In this document: one piece after another, positions 7,852-17,695 of the stretch
Layout of the letters: each line of letters begins with the position of its first letter
Position numbering within the stretch: the stretch's first letter is position 1
DNA from: Terriglobia bacterium
Lineage (GTDB): Bacteria; Acidobacteriota; Terriglobia; Terriglobales; Acidobacteriaceae
NCBI GenBank assembly: GCA_020072585.1
Contig: JAIQGL010000016.1
Location: 1 to 64,000, forward strand
DNA length: 64,000 nt
Direction: 5' to 3'
Made by a program: the position numbers and the translations under genes
Notes under the pieces: model-generated
Databases searched by the model: none
What the model was told of the DNA's origin: nothing
Seen by the model: only the letters and a program-made list of their open reading frames with translations

Positions 7852-8943
7852 CTATGCCACTGTGCGCTTCAGCTGTCCGCATGCAGCATAGATGTCTCTG
7901 CCGCGCGGACGGCGCACAAATGCAGGGATCCCCGCTTTGACCAGCAGGTCCTTGAAAATCTGCACGCGTTGCTCGGTCGGCGTGCCGAACTGAATGCCGG
8001 GTCCCGGATTGAGAGCGATCAGGTTCACCTTACAGCGGATCCCGCGCAGCAATTCGATCACCTCACGTGCATGAGCGGCGCTGTCATTCACTGTGTCCAG
8101 CAGTACGTATTCAAAGGTGATGCGCTCACGATTGCGAAGAGGGAAGTCGCGGGCCGCCTGCATCAGCATTTCCAGGTTCCACTTCTTGTTGATCGGCATG
8201 ATGCGGCTGCGGACCTCATCATTGGAAGCGTTGAGCGAGATGGCCAGCTTGGGCCTGACCGGTTCGGCGCCAAAATCATGAATCCGGGGAACAATCCCTG
8301 AAGTTGAAACCGTCATGCGTGATTCCGGAAAGCCAACGCCATCTACTAACAGCCGCACTGCTTTCATGAACTGCGGATAGTTGAGAAACGGTTCGCCCAT
8401 GCCCATAAACACAATATTCACGCGCTGTCGCTCCAGGTCCACGTGCCGGTCATTGAGCACGGCAATCACCTGGCCCACAATCTCTCCAGCGCTCAGGTTG
8501 CGCTTTACGCCCATGAATGCCGTCAGACAGAACTGGCAGTTCACCGCGCAACCCACCTGGCTGGAAACGCAGATTGTGGCGCGATGCCAGTCAGAATCGC
8601 CTGCCTCGGTGCCGTCGCCGGTTTCTCCGCCATCACCTTCCGGCATCCAGACGGTCTCCACGGTCTCTCCATCAGCCATGGCAATGAGGTAGCGGACTGT
8701 TCCATCCACGGATTGAAAGCTCTTCTCGATGCGCGGATGCCGAATCTCGAAGCCCTCTTCCTTCAGCGCCGCACGAAACTCTTTAGGCAGTGTTGAGATA
8801 GAGTCGAGCCCGGCAAGCCGCTGCGGATAGAGAGCATCAAAAAGCTGGCGCGCCCGGTATTCGGGCTGCCCATGTTTTTGTGCAATAACGCTAAGCTCTT
8901 GATAATCAAGGCCTAGAAGTCCTTCTTGGAGCAGTTCAGGCAT
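7852..8943 (-). CDS. rlmN: Dual-specificity 23S rRNA/tRNA adenine-C2 methyltransferase RlmN
   Basis: RlmN is a radical-SAM enzyme that methylates C2 of A2503 in 23S rRNA and A37 in several tRNAs. The 363-residue protein has the cluster motif CAVNCQFCLTA (CX3CX2C), the GMGEPFLNY motif, the SAM-binding region TVSTSGIVPRI, LAISLNASND, and the C-terminal RRPRGRDIYAACGQL with the methyl-carrying cysteine. The N-terminal accessory domain (LGLDYQELSVIAQKHGQPEYRARQ) is typical. A short acidic Gly/Asp-rich insertion (about residues 103-117) lies between the N-terminal domain and the radical-SAM barrel. It is divergent from the M16 peptidase gene. Confidence 0.95.
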   Translation of the reverse strand: MPELLQEGLLGLDYQELSVIAQKHGQPEYRARQLFDALYPQRLAGLDSISTLPKEFRAALKEEGFEIRHPRIEKSFQSVDGTVRYLIAMADGETVETVWMPEGDGGETGDGTEAGDSDWHRATICVSSQVGCAVNCQFCLTAFMGVKRNLSAGEIVGQVIAVLNDRHVDLERQRVNIVFMGMGEPFLNYPQFMKAVRLLVDGVGFPESRMTVSTSGIVPRIHDFGAEPVRPKLAISLNASNDEVRSRIMPINKKWNLEMLMQAARDFPLRNRERITFEYVLLDTVNDSAAHAREVIELLRGIRCKVNLIALNPGPGIQFGTPTEQRVQIFKDLLVKAGIPAFVRRPRGRDIYAACGQLKRTVA

Positions 8944-9025
8944 CTATACCTTAAATCTTACACGCACTAGCCAAAAAGCGCCTTAATTGCGCGATACCAC
9001 CGTAAGCTATTGATTCTTAATCACA

Positions 9026-9031
9026 TATAAT
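9026..9031 (+). promoter_or_regulatory. Candidate -10 element upstream of the M16 peptidase gene
   Basis: A perfect TATAAT lies 49 bases before the ATG at 9080 in the 136-bp divergent spacer with rlmN. The sequence 17-18 bases upstream does not resemble TTGACA, so only the -10 is supported. Confidence 0.35.
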
Positions 9032-9079
9032 TAACCGTGCGACCTTTTCCAGTGTGTAAGAATCAAATATGGACTTGAG

Positions 9080-10384
9080 ATGGAAACTGCTGTACTAAGT
9101 CGCCCTCCTTTAAGTGAGCCACGGAACATTCAACGCGAGGTTCTTCCCAACGGTTTGATCGTGTTGAGTGAAGAGATGGCGCACATTCGCTCCATTGCCA
9201 TTGGCATATGGATGAAGACCGGTTCGCGGGATGAGTCGCCTGAGTTGAATGGCATTTCTCACTTCACCGAACATATGGTCTTCAAAGGGACCAAGACACG
9301 TTCTGCGCGTGATATTGCCCGCCAGGTAGACTCCATCGGCGGCAACATGGACGCATTTACCGGCAAGGAAACCATCTGCTTCAATATCAAAGTCTTGGAT
9401 GAACATGTTCCAGTAGCGCTCGATATTTTAAGTGACCTCGTCCTCAATCCCGTCTTTGATCCCAAGGATATTACGCGGGAAAAAGGCGTGATCATGGAAG
9501 AGATCAAGATGGATGAGGACAATCCGGACTACCTTGTCCATGAGATCTTCACGCAGAATTTCTGGAAAGACCATCCTCTGGGCAAGCCAATCCTTGGGAC
9601 CAAGGAGACAGTGCGCTCCTTTGAACAGCAGAAGCTCTTTGACTTTTACCGCCAGCGCTTCTCACCCAACAATATGATTATTTCGGCGGCCGGCAATCTG
9701 AATCATCAGCGCTTTGTGCAGTTGATTAAGGAGCGCTTCGCCGGGCTGGATCGCGTGCCCAATGGCTTCCATTTGCCTGCGCCTGCGATCACGCCGCACG
9801 TCATCACGCGCAACAAGAAATCGTTGGAGCAGGTGCAACTCTGCATCGGAGTAGCTTCACACCCCATCTATGATGAGAAGCGCTACGTCTCCTATGTATT
9901 GAATACCGTATTAGGCGGCGGCATGAGTTCCCGCCTGTTCCAGAAAATTCGCGAGGAGCAGGGCTTGGTCTACTCGATCTATAGTGACCTGAACCCCTAC
10001 CGCGATACCGGCTGCATGGCCATCTATGCTGGAACTTCGCTTGAGTCAACGCGCAAGGTTGTGGATTCCGTGCTGGCTGAGTTCCGCGAATTGAAGTCAG
10101 AGCCCATCCCCGAGGACGAGTTGCGGCGCGCCAAAGACCAGCTAAAAGGCAGTCTGATGTTGAGCCTGGAATCGAGTACCTCGCGCATGTCCAATCTGGC
10201 CCGGCAGGAAATGTATTTCAAACGCTTCTTCAGCATGGACGAAACCATTGAACAAATCGAAGTGGTCAAGGGTGAAGAGGTTTGTGAAATGGCCAATACT
10301 CTGTTCCATTCGGACAAAGTCGCCGTGACCGTCCTGGGAAATCTGGATGGACTGAAGCTGTCGCGAGAGAACCTGGTTTGCTAA
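9080..10384 (+). CDS. M16-family zinc metallopeptidase (processing-peptidase type)
   Basis: The 434-residue protein carries the inverted zinc motif HFTEHMVFKG (HXXEH) with the downstream second glutamate in the EEIKMDEDNPDY region, and the C-terminal GGGMSSRLFQKIREEQGLVYSIYS motif typical of the M16 family. Family members degrade or process peptides; bacterial relatives resemble mitochondrial processing peptidase beta. No signal peptide is present, so a cytoplasmic role is likely. The length is normal for the single-unit bacterial subfamily (about 420-440 residues). It stands alone; no pnp or dut neighbours, which often accompany it, are in the window. Confidence 0.92.
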   Translation: METAVLSRPPLSEPRNIQREVLPNGLIVLSEEMAHIRSIAIGIWMKTGSRDESPELNGISHFTEHMVFKGTKTRSARDIARQVDSIGGNMDAFTGKETICFNIKVLDEHVPVALDILSDLVLNPVFDPKDITREKGVIMEEIKMDEDNPDYLVHEIFTQNFWKDHPLGKPILGTKETVRSFEQQKLFDFYRQRFSPNNMIISAAGNLNHQRFVQLIKERFAGLDRVPNGFHLPAPAITPHVITRNKKSLEQVQLCIGVASHPIYDEKRYVSYVLNTVLGGGMSSRLFQKIREEQGLVYSIYSDLNPYRDTGCMAIYAGTSLESTRKVVDSVLAEFRELKSEPIPEDELRRAKDQLKGSLMLSLESSTSRMSNLARQEMYFKRFFSMDETIEQIEVVKGEEVCEMANTLFHSDKVAVTVLGNLDGLKLSRENLVC

Positions 10385-11663
<1,279 letters not shown>

Positions 11664-11776
11664 GCTGCGAGAGACCTCGATACCACCGCCTCAAGGAACG
11701 AATAACGGGCTGTGAAGGGCAAGCCTGTCTACTATTATTTGCCGGAACGTTTTGCATGAACAAACAGGGAGATCCT

Positions 11777-12295
11777 ATGTCGTCTGCGCCAGACCGACGC
11801 CTGCTTGACGCTTTGCTGGACTCGTGGGAGCGGAACAACATGATTCTGGTCAATCTACTCCGCGCCGTTCCGAAAGACAGGTTAGACACCAGGGCAATGG
11901 AAGGCAGCCCGTCCATCGCTGAGCTTTTTGGGCATATCCATTATGTCCGTCTTATATTTGTCTCCGAGGACGCTCCCGAACTCTCGGGTGACATGCCCGC
12001 GAAAGAGTGGACAGCGGGGCCCGACTCCGATCGCATGGCGCAGCTTCTGAACAACAGCGCTAAGGCCGTGCGGGATGCCGTAAAGAATCGGGTGGAGTCA
12101 GGCCGGGAGATGGACCTTCACTACGACCACCCAATCCTTTTGCTCCAGCACATGATCTGGCATGAAGGCTACCATCACGGCCAGATCAAGCTGGTCCTGA
12201 AGTTGACGGGCCACCCTATCACCAATGAGCAAGCCGGGCCGATCACGTGGCGCGTTTGGATGGACAAAAAGGTGAAATCATCTGAACCACGATAA
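11777..12295 (+). CDS. DinB-family protein
   Basis: The 172-residue protein has the DinB pattern with a helix containing AELFGHIHYVRLIFV (first metal-site His) and the C-terminal HMIWHEGYHHGQIKLVLKL that provides the H-x3-H pair. It is only distantly similar to the DinB protein at 7253. The start at 11777 follows GGGAGATCCT; an in-frame ATG at 11756 is possible and would add seven residues. It is isolated, so its role (metal-dependent thiol transferase or unknown) is not fixed by context. Confidence 0.8.
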   Translation: MSSAPDRRLLDALLDSWERNNMILVNLLRAVPKDRLDTRAMEGSPSIAELFGHIHYVRLIFVSEDAPELSGDMPAKEWTAGPDSDRMAQLLNNSAKAVRDAVKNRVESGREMDLHYDHPILLLQHMIWHEGYHHGQIKLVLKLTGHPITNEQAGPITWRVWMDKKVKSSEPR

Positions 12296-12420
12296 CCAGA
12301 TAGACAACTAGTGAGGAAATACAGAGATGGAAATAAAGAGTTGGCTCACAACCCTCTGCCCAAGGACATGAGCAGGAATCGACTGTAGGGTTCCCTCGCT
12401 GCGCTCGGGATTTACAGAGG

Positions 12421-13695
12421 CTATCTTTCCACCACGCTCTCCAGCATCTCAAAAAACTCCGGAAAAGAAATCTTTGCTGACTCAGCGCCATGGATCACGC
12501 TCTGGCCTTCTGCTCTTAGCGCGGCCACGGCAAATGCCATGGCAATGCGATGGTCGCCGCCGGAATCAATTTCTGCTCCATGCAGCTTCTGATTTCCTGG
12601 GACGCGCAGGCCGTCCTCGCGCTCTTCGCATTCGGCGCCCATGGCTCGCAGATTTTTGGCCACCAGCGCAATACGATCTGACTCCTTCACGCGCAGTTCT
12701 TTCGCGTCGCGGATCTCGATGCCATCCCGTGTATATGGCCCGATGGCAGCCAACACGGGCAATTCATCGATCAGCGCCACTGACTGTGCTCCAGCAATCG
12801 TGGTTCCTGTGAGTTTGCCGTATTCCACTTTGATGGTGCCCACCAGTTCGCCGTGATGCTCTTCCAGATTGATCACGGAGAGGCGTGCCCCCAGGATTTT
12901 CATCACATCCAGCAGGGAAGCGCGGGTTGGATTGAGCAGCACGCTCTCAATCACCAGATTGGAGCCGGGAAACAGAGCGGCAGCACAGAGGAAAAATGCG
13001 GCTGAGGAAATATCCCCCGGTACCGCGGCCTCAATGGCTTTCAGCTTCTGGTGGCCTCGCACGGTCACTCGATTTTTACTGCGTGACAACTCCACCCCAA
13101 AGGCGCGTAATGCCTGCTCCGTGTGGTCACGTGTGCGATGCGGCTCTTCAACAGCGGTCTCGCCTTCGGCAAATAATCCGGCAAACAGGACCGCGGACTT
13201 TACCTGTGCGCTCGCAATCGGCGTTGTGTACTCAATGGCATGCAATTTTGCGCCGCGAATATGCAGCGGAGGGCGGTCGCCGGCGGCAGCGCTGATTTCG
13301 GCGCCCATCAGACGCAATGGCGTAATGATGCGTCCCATGGGGCGGCGTGTGAGTGATTCATCGCCATGCAGATCGCAGGCAAAATCCTGGCCAGCCAGGA
13401 TTCCTGGAAGCATGCGCATAGTAGACCCGGAATTGCCGCAGTCCAGGCTCGTTTCCGGTGGTTGCAGACGCTCCCGGCCTTCAATTTCGATTGTGCCATC
13501 CTGATTTTTTCGCACCGCGCATCCCAACTGTTGCACGCAGGCTACGGTGTTGGCGCAGTCCGCACCGGTGGAAAAATTTGCCAGCCGCGTTGTTCCCTCA
13601 GCAATGGCAGCCAGCATGGCATACCGGTGTGAGATTGACTTATCTCCGGGCAGCCGTAGCGCACCCAGAATGTTTTTTGCAGGACGAATGATCAC
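12421..13695 (-). CDS. aroA: 3-phosphoshikimate 1-carboxyvinyltransferase (EPSP synthase)
   Basis: This enzyme joins shikimate-3-phosphate and phosphoenolpyruvate in the sixth step of the shikimate pathway. The 424-residue protein has the substrate-binding LRLPGDKSISHRYAMLAAIA near the start, the DCGNSGSTMRML motif (residues about 85-96), RRPMGRIITPLR and the C-terminal DHRIAMAFAVAAL. The start is a GTG at 13695 with GGAG eight bases upstream; the longer open frame to 13779 adds unrelated residues. It is a single gene here, away from other aro genes. Confidence 0.95.
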   Translation of the reverse strand: MIIRPAKNILGALRLPGDKSISHRYAMLAAIAEGTTRLANFSTGADCANTVACVQQLGCAVRKNQDGTIEIEGRERLQPPETSLDCGNSGSTMRMLPGILAGQDFACDLHGDESLTRRPMGRIITPLRLMGAEISAAAGDRPPLHIRGAKLHAIEYTTPIASAQVKSAVLFAGLFAEGETAVEEPHRTRDHTEQALRAFGVELSRSKNRVTVRGHQKLKAIEAAVPGDISSAAFFLCAAALFPGSNLVIESVLLNPTRASLLDVMKILGARLSVINLEEHHGELVGTIKVEYGKLTGTTIAGAQSVALIDELPVLAAIGPYTRDGIEIRDAKELRVKESDRIALVAKNLRAMGAECEEREDGLRVPGNQKLHGAEIDSGGDHRIAMAFAVAALRAEGQSVIHGAESAKISFPEFFEMLESVVER

Positions 13696-13903
13696 CAGTC
13701 TTGCTCCATAAAATGAAACCGCTTGGAGTTGCCCGAGGAGATTAAAAAATATATTTGCGAGTTCTTTTGCCAAATACAACTCACATGTTTGGCAAACATC
13801 TCATTGTCAGCACTCGCGTAAAAGCGCGATGCCGGCAAGAGGTATCACCCGGTAAGGTCCCCGTCCCTCGCCAGGTTCCTCAATTCAAGATTAGCAGGTT
13901 GTT

Positions 13904-14920
13904 ATGACGAGTCCCCGGGAGATTCTTTCTATTTTGGCATTGCTCAGTTGCAGTGCCTCCCTTCCAGCACAACACATTGGCATGAACCCGCAGCAAGCAC
14001 CGTTTTCGCGATTGAATTCTTCACGGACGGAAACGCGCACAATCAATGGCACAATACACGACACAAACAATAGCCCGCTGAAGGATGTGCGTGTGGAACT
14101 TAGAGACCCCGGCGGCAACGTGGTGAATTCCGTTGAGACAAACTCTTCCGGCAGTTTTGAATTTTCGCTTATTCCTGCCGGAACGTACCTGGTTGTTGCT
14201 ACTTCAGGATTGCGACAGGCTTCTGAGAGTGTTGACACAAGCGCATTCCCAGCCATGGTCAGCCTCCGCATGCCGGCTGATAAGCCGGAAGATGGCGTGG
14301 CAGGCCACTCCATTTCTGTTATGCAGTACCGCATTCCCGCAAAAGCCCGCGAAGAATATCGCAAGGCACATGAGGCGCTGGCGAAAGGAAAGATGGAAGA
14401 GGCAGGCAGGCATCTGGCTAAAGCGCTGGCGCTCTGTCCTGACTATGCTGACGCTCTTACCCTGCGCGGCGTGCTGGAATTGAACCAGAATGATTCGCAG
14501 GCCGCCATCGCCGATCTCGATAAGGCCATCAAGGCAGACGGCAATTACGCCATGGCTTACATGGTCATGGGGTCCGCGCTGAACATGGAATCAAAATTTG
14601 ATGAGGCAATCCGCACGCTGCAACGCGGTGAGTCCCTGGCGCCGGATTTGTGGCAGGCATATTTTGAAATGGGCAAGGCCTACATCGGCAAGGCTGACTA
14701 TCCTTCAGCGCTTCGCCAGCTGGAGCGGGCGGAGAATATAGCGCCACTCGAATATCCGCTCATTCATCTTCTGCGGGGGCAGGCGCTTCTGGGTATGAAG
14801 CAATACCCTGAGGCGATGACCGCTCTCCAGGCGTTCCTGCAAAAGGATCCGCAGGGCCCCAACAGCGAACACGCCCGAAAGATGCTGGAGCGGGCGCAGG
14901 CGTTTATGGCCAATAAATAG
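13904..14920 (+). CDS. Secreted carboxypeptidase-regulatory-like and TPR protein
   Basis: The protein of 338 residues has a signal peptide (about 1-22, ending SLPAQ), a beta-sandwich carboxypeptidase-regulatory-like domain at about 45-110 (INGTIHDTNNSPLKDVRVEL then GSFEFSLIPAGTYLVVA), and four to five TPR repeats at about 145-335 (e.g. ALAKGKMEEAGRHLAKALAL). This architecture is common in Acidobacteriota and suggests a periplasmic scaffold. No catalytic residues are seen. The ATG at 13904 directly begins the signal peptide. It follows aroA divergently with a 208-bp spacer that shows no obvious motif. Confidence 0.8.
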   Translation: MTSPREILSILALLSCSASLPAQHIGMNPQQAPFSRLNSSRTETRTINGTIHDTNNSPLKDVRVELRDPGGNVVNSVETNSSGSFEFSLIPAGTYLVVATSGLRQASESVDTSAFPAMVSLRMPADKPEDGVAGHSISVMQYRIPAKAREEYRKAHEALAKGKMEEAGRHLAKALALCPDYADALTLRGVLELNQNDSQAAIADLDKAIKADGNYAMAYMVMGSALNMESKFDEAIRTLQRGESLAPDLWQAYFEMGKAYIGKADYPSALRQLERAENIAPLEYPLIHLLRGQALLGMKQYPEAMTALQAFLQKDPQGPNSEHARKMLERAQAFMANK

Positions 14921-14947
14921 AAGTTTTCGGCCCCCGCGTTGTCTGGC

Positions 14948-15265
14948 TTAGGTATTCATCACCCGATTCTCAGTGGGCGAAGCTGCGGGAAGCATCAGGG
15001 GTTCTTCCGGTATGACGATCCAGGATGCACCATAGGCCAGCGCGCCAACGCCTCCACATACCACGCAGAGCGCCCACGCTATGCGAATAAGAGATACATC
15101 AAGATCGAAGTAGTTCGCGAATGCCAGACAGACGCCAGCAATCTTCCGTCCCTGGCGCGGACGTACCAGCCGTCTTGGGGCGACTATCCCAGCCACCTGC
15201 TTGCCGCAATAGGCGCATATATTTGCATCATCTTGAATAACCTTACCGCAGTAGTTGCAATACAT
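14948..15265 (-). CDS. PspC-domain protein with N-terminal zinc ribbon
   Basis: The 105-residue protein begins with a zinc ribbon (MYCNYCGKVIQDDANICAYC, two CxxC pairs) followed by a PspC domain: RRGRKIAGVCLAFANYF-like helix and the hydrophobic segment RIAWALCVVCGGVGALAYG. PspC proteins associate with the inner membrane and with phage-shock responses. No pspA or pspB is nearby. It converges with the TPR gene, 27 bases apart. Confidence 0.88.
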   Translation of the reverse strand: MYCNYCGKVIQDDANICAYCGKQVAGIVAPRRLVRPRQGRKIAGVCLAFANYFDLDVSLIRIAWALCVVCGGVGALAYGASWIVIPEEPLMLPAASPTENRVMNT

Positions 15266-15689
15266 CAGTTTTCCTCCAATCCGGCCTGCTTAACTGCTTC
15301 CCAATAATACGCATTTCTTCCGTGGAAAGTTCATCCCGGTGGCCATAAGGGGTCTCTCAAGGGGGCTTGGCCGCTTTTTGCGCACCTTGCTGCCCTGATT
15401 CTGGCTATCTTATTTGTTTTTTGTTTGTCTCTGTCAGATGCAGTACCCACCGTCGCGCCCGAGCCAACCCATCCCTCACAGAACCTCAATGGCGTCTGGA
15501 TCGCAGGCGGAGGTAAGGTAGTGTTTGCCCTTAGCTTCCTTGCACATAGCGCCAAAATGCGATTACGGAGGTAATAGGGAAAGCCATGGCAGGTAAGGTG
15601 TCATGCGGCCCACTATCGGGCGGTTTACCTGATATCTAAGCCACGGCAGAAACGGTACAACAGTGCTGCTCCCCCGCATCCTTGGCAAA
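15266..15689. other. Intergenic region
   Basis: A 74-codon open frame on the minus strand (15331-15555) has arginine-rich, low-quality composition and no start signal, so it is not called. No RNA gene or clear hairpin-T terminator is seen. Confidence 0.35.
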
Positions 15690-15947
15690 ATGGATACGGA
15701 AAAGAAAACTATGACTAGACCGCTCAAACCAGTGAAGGAGTTCTACACAGAACCCGAGGCCGCTGGATACCTTAATATTCCTCTAAACGAACTGTATTCG
15801 CTTTTGGATGAATACATCTTCAACGATGGTAGCCCCCGACCACACGATCTTACGTTTTGTGAGGCCGATCTTGTGCTGCTTGGCTTTTGGAGCAAAACCA
15901 AGGATAACCCCAAGGTCCTTCGGATGCCCCGGCGCCGGGAAGCCTGA
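15690..15947 (+). CDS. Small protein with an excisionase/MerR-like helix-turn-helix
   Basis: The 85-residue protein contains VKEFYTEPEAAGYLNIPLNE, which resembles the first helices of helix-turn-helix_17/excisionase domains (EAAxYLxI...L), followed by a short acidic region and FCEADLVLLGFW. This type of small protein could bind DNA, but no target is evident. The start at 15690 is one of two options (the other ATG is at 15711); neither has a strong ribosome-binding site. It lies alone on the plus strand. Confidence 0.5.
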   Translation: MDTEKKTMTRPLKPVKEFYTEPEAAGYLNIPLNELYSLLDEYIFNDGSPRPHDLTFCEADLVLLGFWSKTKDNPKVLRMPRRREA

Positions 15948-16090
15948 AGCTTTTACATCGTAAGAATTTCCAGGTACATTGTCCTAATGGACAATGCTAT
16001 TCCGTAAGTAATTGGATTGATTGGATTTAAATCTACTGGCCTTTGGAAGTTGAAGTGCCCTGTATTTCTTGTGAGAACAGGGGTCTCCCG

Positions 16091-16522
16091 ATGGCACATT
16101 TGGCACCCAATTACGAGGAACGGCAGGAATTCTGGAAGCCCGCTGTAGCTCCCCGGCAAGAAGCATTATCCGCTGAAACCACTGACCAGGTGTGTCAGGA
16201 ATGCGGCACCGACTTCGTTCTCGGTTCGCGTTTCTGCTACGTCTGCGGTGTGGACAGGAATGCCAATCTTGCCGCAGCAGATGCTTCCGGACTGCGCGCC
16301 TGGATTGACTTTGCCTCTCTGCGCGAAGCTTTGGGGCAGAGCAATGCCTCATTGGTGGCGTTGATCTTGGGCTGTGCTTGTGTGATTGCCGCGATTGTTA
16401 CCGGATTTGTATTCACGGCGACCACCTTGCTGGACTGGCAAGCCGTGCAGTTGTGGCGCATTGAGTGGCTGCTGGGCGCCGTGGCGATGTTTGCGGCAGG
16501 CTTCCTGCTCAAAAAGAAATAG
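16091..16522 (+). CDS. Zinc-ribbon protein with C-terminal membrane helices
   Basis: The 143-residue protein has a CxxC pair as CQECGTDFVLGSRFCYVCG (residues about 34-52), typical of a double zinc ribbon, and two membrane helices near the C-terminus (LVALILGCACVIAAIVTGFVF and WLLGAVAMFAAGFLL) ending in KKK. No catalytic domain is visible; such proteins are widespread and uncharacterised. The ATG at 16091 has AGGGG eight bases upstream and gives the better start. A hairpin with a T-run follows at 16541-16567. Confidence 0.6.
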   Translation: MAHLAPNYEERQEFWKPAVAPRQEALSAETTDQVCQECGTDFVLGSRFCYVCGVDRNANLAAADASGLRAWIDFASLREALGQSNASLVALILGCACVIAAIVTGFVFTATTLLDWQAVQLWRIEWLLGAVAMFAAGFLLKKK

Positions 16523-16540
16523 TTTTTCTCCCCTTAAGAG

Positions 16541-16567
16541 AGGCGGCGCGCGCATTCGCCGCCTTTT
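16541..16567 (+). terminator. Rho-independent terminator of the zinc-ribbon gene
   Basis: AGGCGGCG (16541-16548) and CGCCGCCT (16557-16564) form an eight-bp GC stem with an eight-base loop, followed by TTTT. It lies 19 bases after the stop codon at 16522. Confidence 0.7.
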
Positions 16568-16623
16568 GACTTTTAGCTCATCAATTTTGATTGTGGCTCT
16601 CTTTCGCCGGTAGACGAAGCAAA

Positions 16624-16643
16624 CGGCTGCCCAAGGGCAGCCG
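16624..16643 (-). terminator. Hairpin downstream of the Ser/Thr/Pro-rich gene
   Basis: CGGCTGCCC and GGGCAGCCG form a nine-bp stem. On the minus strand it lies 34 bases after the stop at 16678 and is followed by TTTGCTTC, a weak T-tract. It could terminate the minus-strand gene. Confidence 0.45.
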
Positions 16644-16677
16644 CAGCATGTGTTGCACAAGGAATTGATTCGCTTGT

Positions 16678-17298
16678 TCAGGACAGAGGAGGCCGTGAGC
16701 TTGGACTTGTAGTGCTCGGCGGCGTGCTGGAAGGCGAGGTGCTACTGGGTGAAATGCTGTTGGGTGGAGCGCTTGTTGGTAATGTGCCTACAGAGCTGTT
16801 GCTGCCAGGAGCGCACGGCGGATTGGCTACTGTCTGAGAAGTGCCGGCAACTGTGCCGGAGCTTGCGGTGCTTCCCGTTGACGAAGTCGTGGTGCTGGGC
16901 GATGTCGAAGCCGCCGTGCTTCCGCTGCTGGTGCTATTGGCAGGAGTGCACGGCGCGACCGTTGAATTGGTTCCAGTGGTTCCGCCTGTCACCGATCCCG
17001 CCTGGCCTGCCACGCCGGGCGTGCCTTGCGTTACTGAAGGTGAGCCCGTTGAACTGGTCCCAGGTTGCGATGTCTGCAAAGTTCCCATGGATCCCGTTGT
17101 CCCTGATGTAGAAGTCGTGCCTGAAGGCGTTGATGTGGTGCCTTGCGGTGTCGAAGTCGTTCCTGGCTGGGTTTGCGTTGTGGGCGTGCCAGTCTGTGGC
17201 CCGATGCCGGGACTTGGTGTGACTGTGCCTGTATTTTGCGCGGAGGCAATGCCGATCGACAGTGCAAACACGTATGACGCTAACAAAATCTTTTGCAT
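16678..17298 (-). CDS. Secreted Ser/Thr/Gly/Pro-rich low-complexity protein
   Basis: The 206-residue protein has a signal peptide (MQKILLASYVFALSIGIASA) and is otherwise composed of threonine, serine, glycine and proline repeats, with a tail of repeated S-P-S-S motifs and two proline-cysteine spots. This composition suggests an extended, possibly glycosylated, surface or periplasmic linker protein. No enzymatic domain is present. The ATG at 17298 has AGAGGAG upstream. It is divergent from the polysaccharide locus with a 397-bp spacer. Confidence 0.65.
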   Translation of the reverse strand: MQKILLASYVFALSIGIASAQNTGTVTPSPGIGPQTGTPTTQTQPGTTSTPQGTTSTPSGTTSTSGTTGSMGTLQTSQPGTSSTGSPSVTQGTPGVAGQAGSVTGGTTGTNSTVAPCTPANSTSSGSTAASTSPSTTTSSTGSTASSGTVAGTSQTVANPPCAPGSNSSVGTLPTSAPPNSISPSSTSPSSTPPSTTSPSSRPPLS

Positions 17299-17695
17299 AG
17301 AAGACTGCTCCTCTTGATTTCTGCGGCCCGTCTCTTCTGCCGCAGAGATACTCACTCTAAGAATCTGGTTAATAGTGGGATGCCATCATTGCCGCCATAT
17401 GATGTCGCAGGCAGAGTTGCCGAATGCACTATTTGCCCTCACATGGAAAATAAATGTCCGCCAAAAACTCTTTCATGCTCCTTAAGGTGTTTAGCAGCGC
17501 CATGGACAAAATGCGCTACTTGCTTCTATTCTTCCGCGTGTACCGTACAATAAAATGAATTTTCACTGTAAGCTGATCAGGCACTTGTACTCGCTGGAGC
17601 CTATTGCTTTTCATCGCGTGTTGAAGGGGAAGAGAATTTTGAGCTTATTGTTTACTGGAAAACGGTTCACCGGAAAACGGTTAATCAGGAACCGC
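17299..17695. other. Spacer upstream of the polysaccharide locus
   Basis: This stretch probably holds the promoters for the divergent low-complexity gene and for the long plus-strand locus. The open frame continues upstream of 17696 to 17555 but its residues are basic and family-unlike. No repeat or hairpin with T-run was identified. Confidence 0.35.

Noticed and set aside
15331-15555. A 74-codon minus-strand open frame
   Set aside because: Arginine-rich composition, no ribosome-binding site and no family-like motif; likely noise in an intergenic gap.
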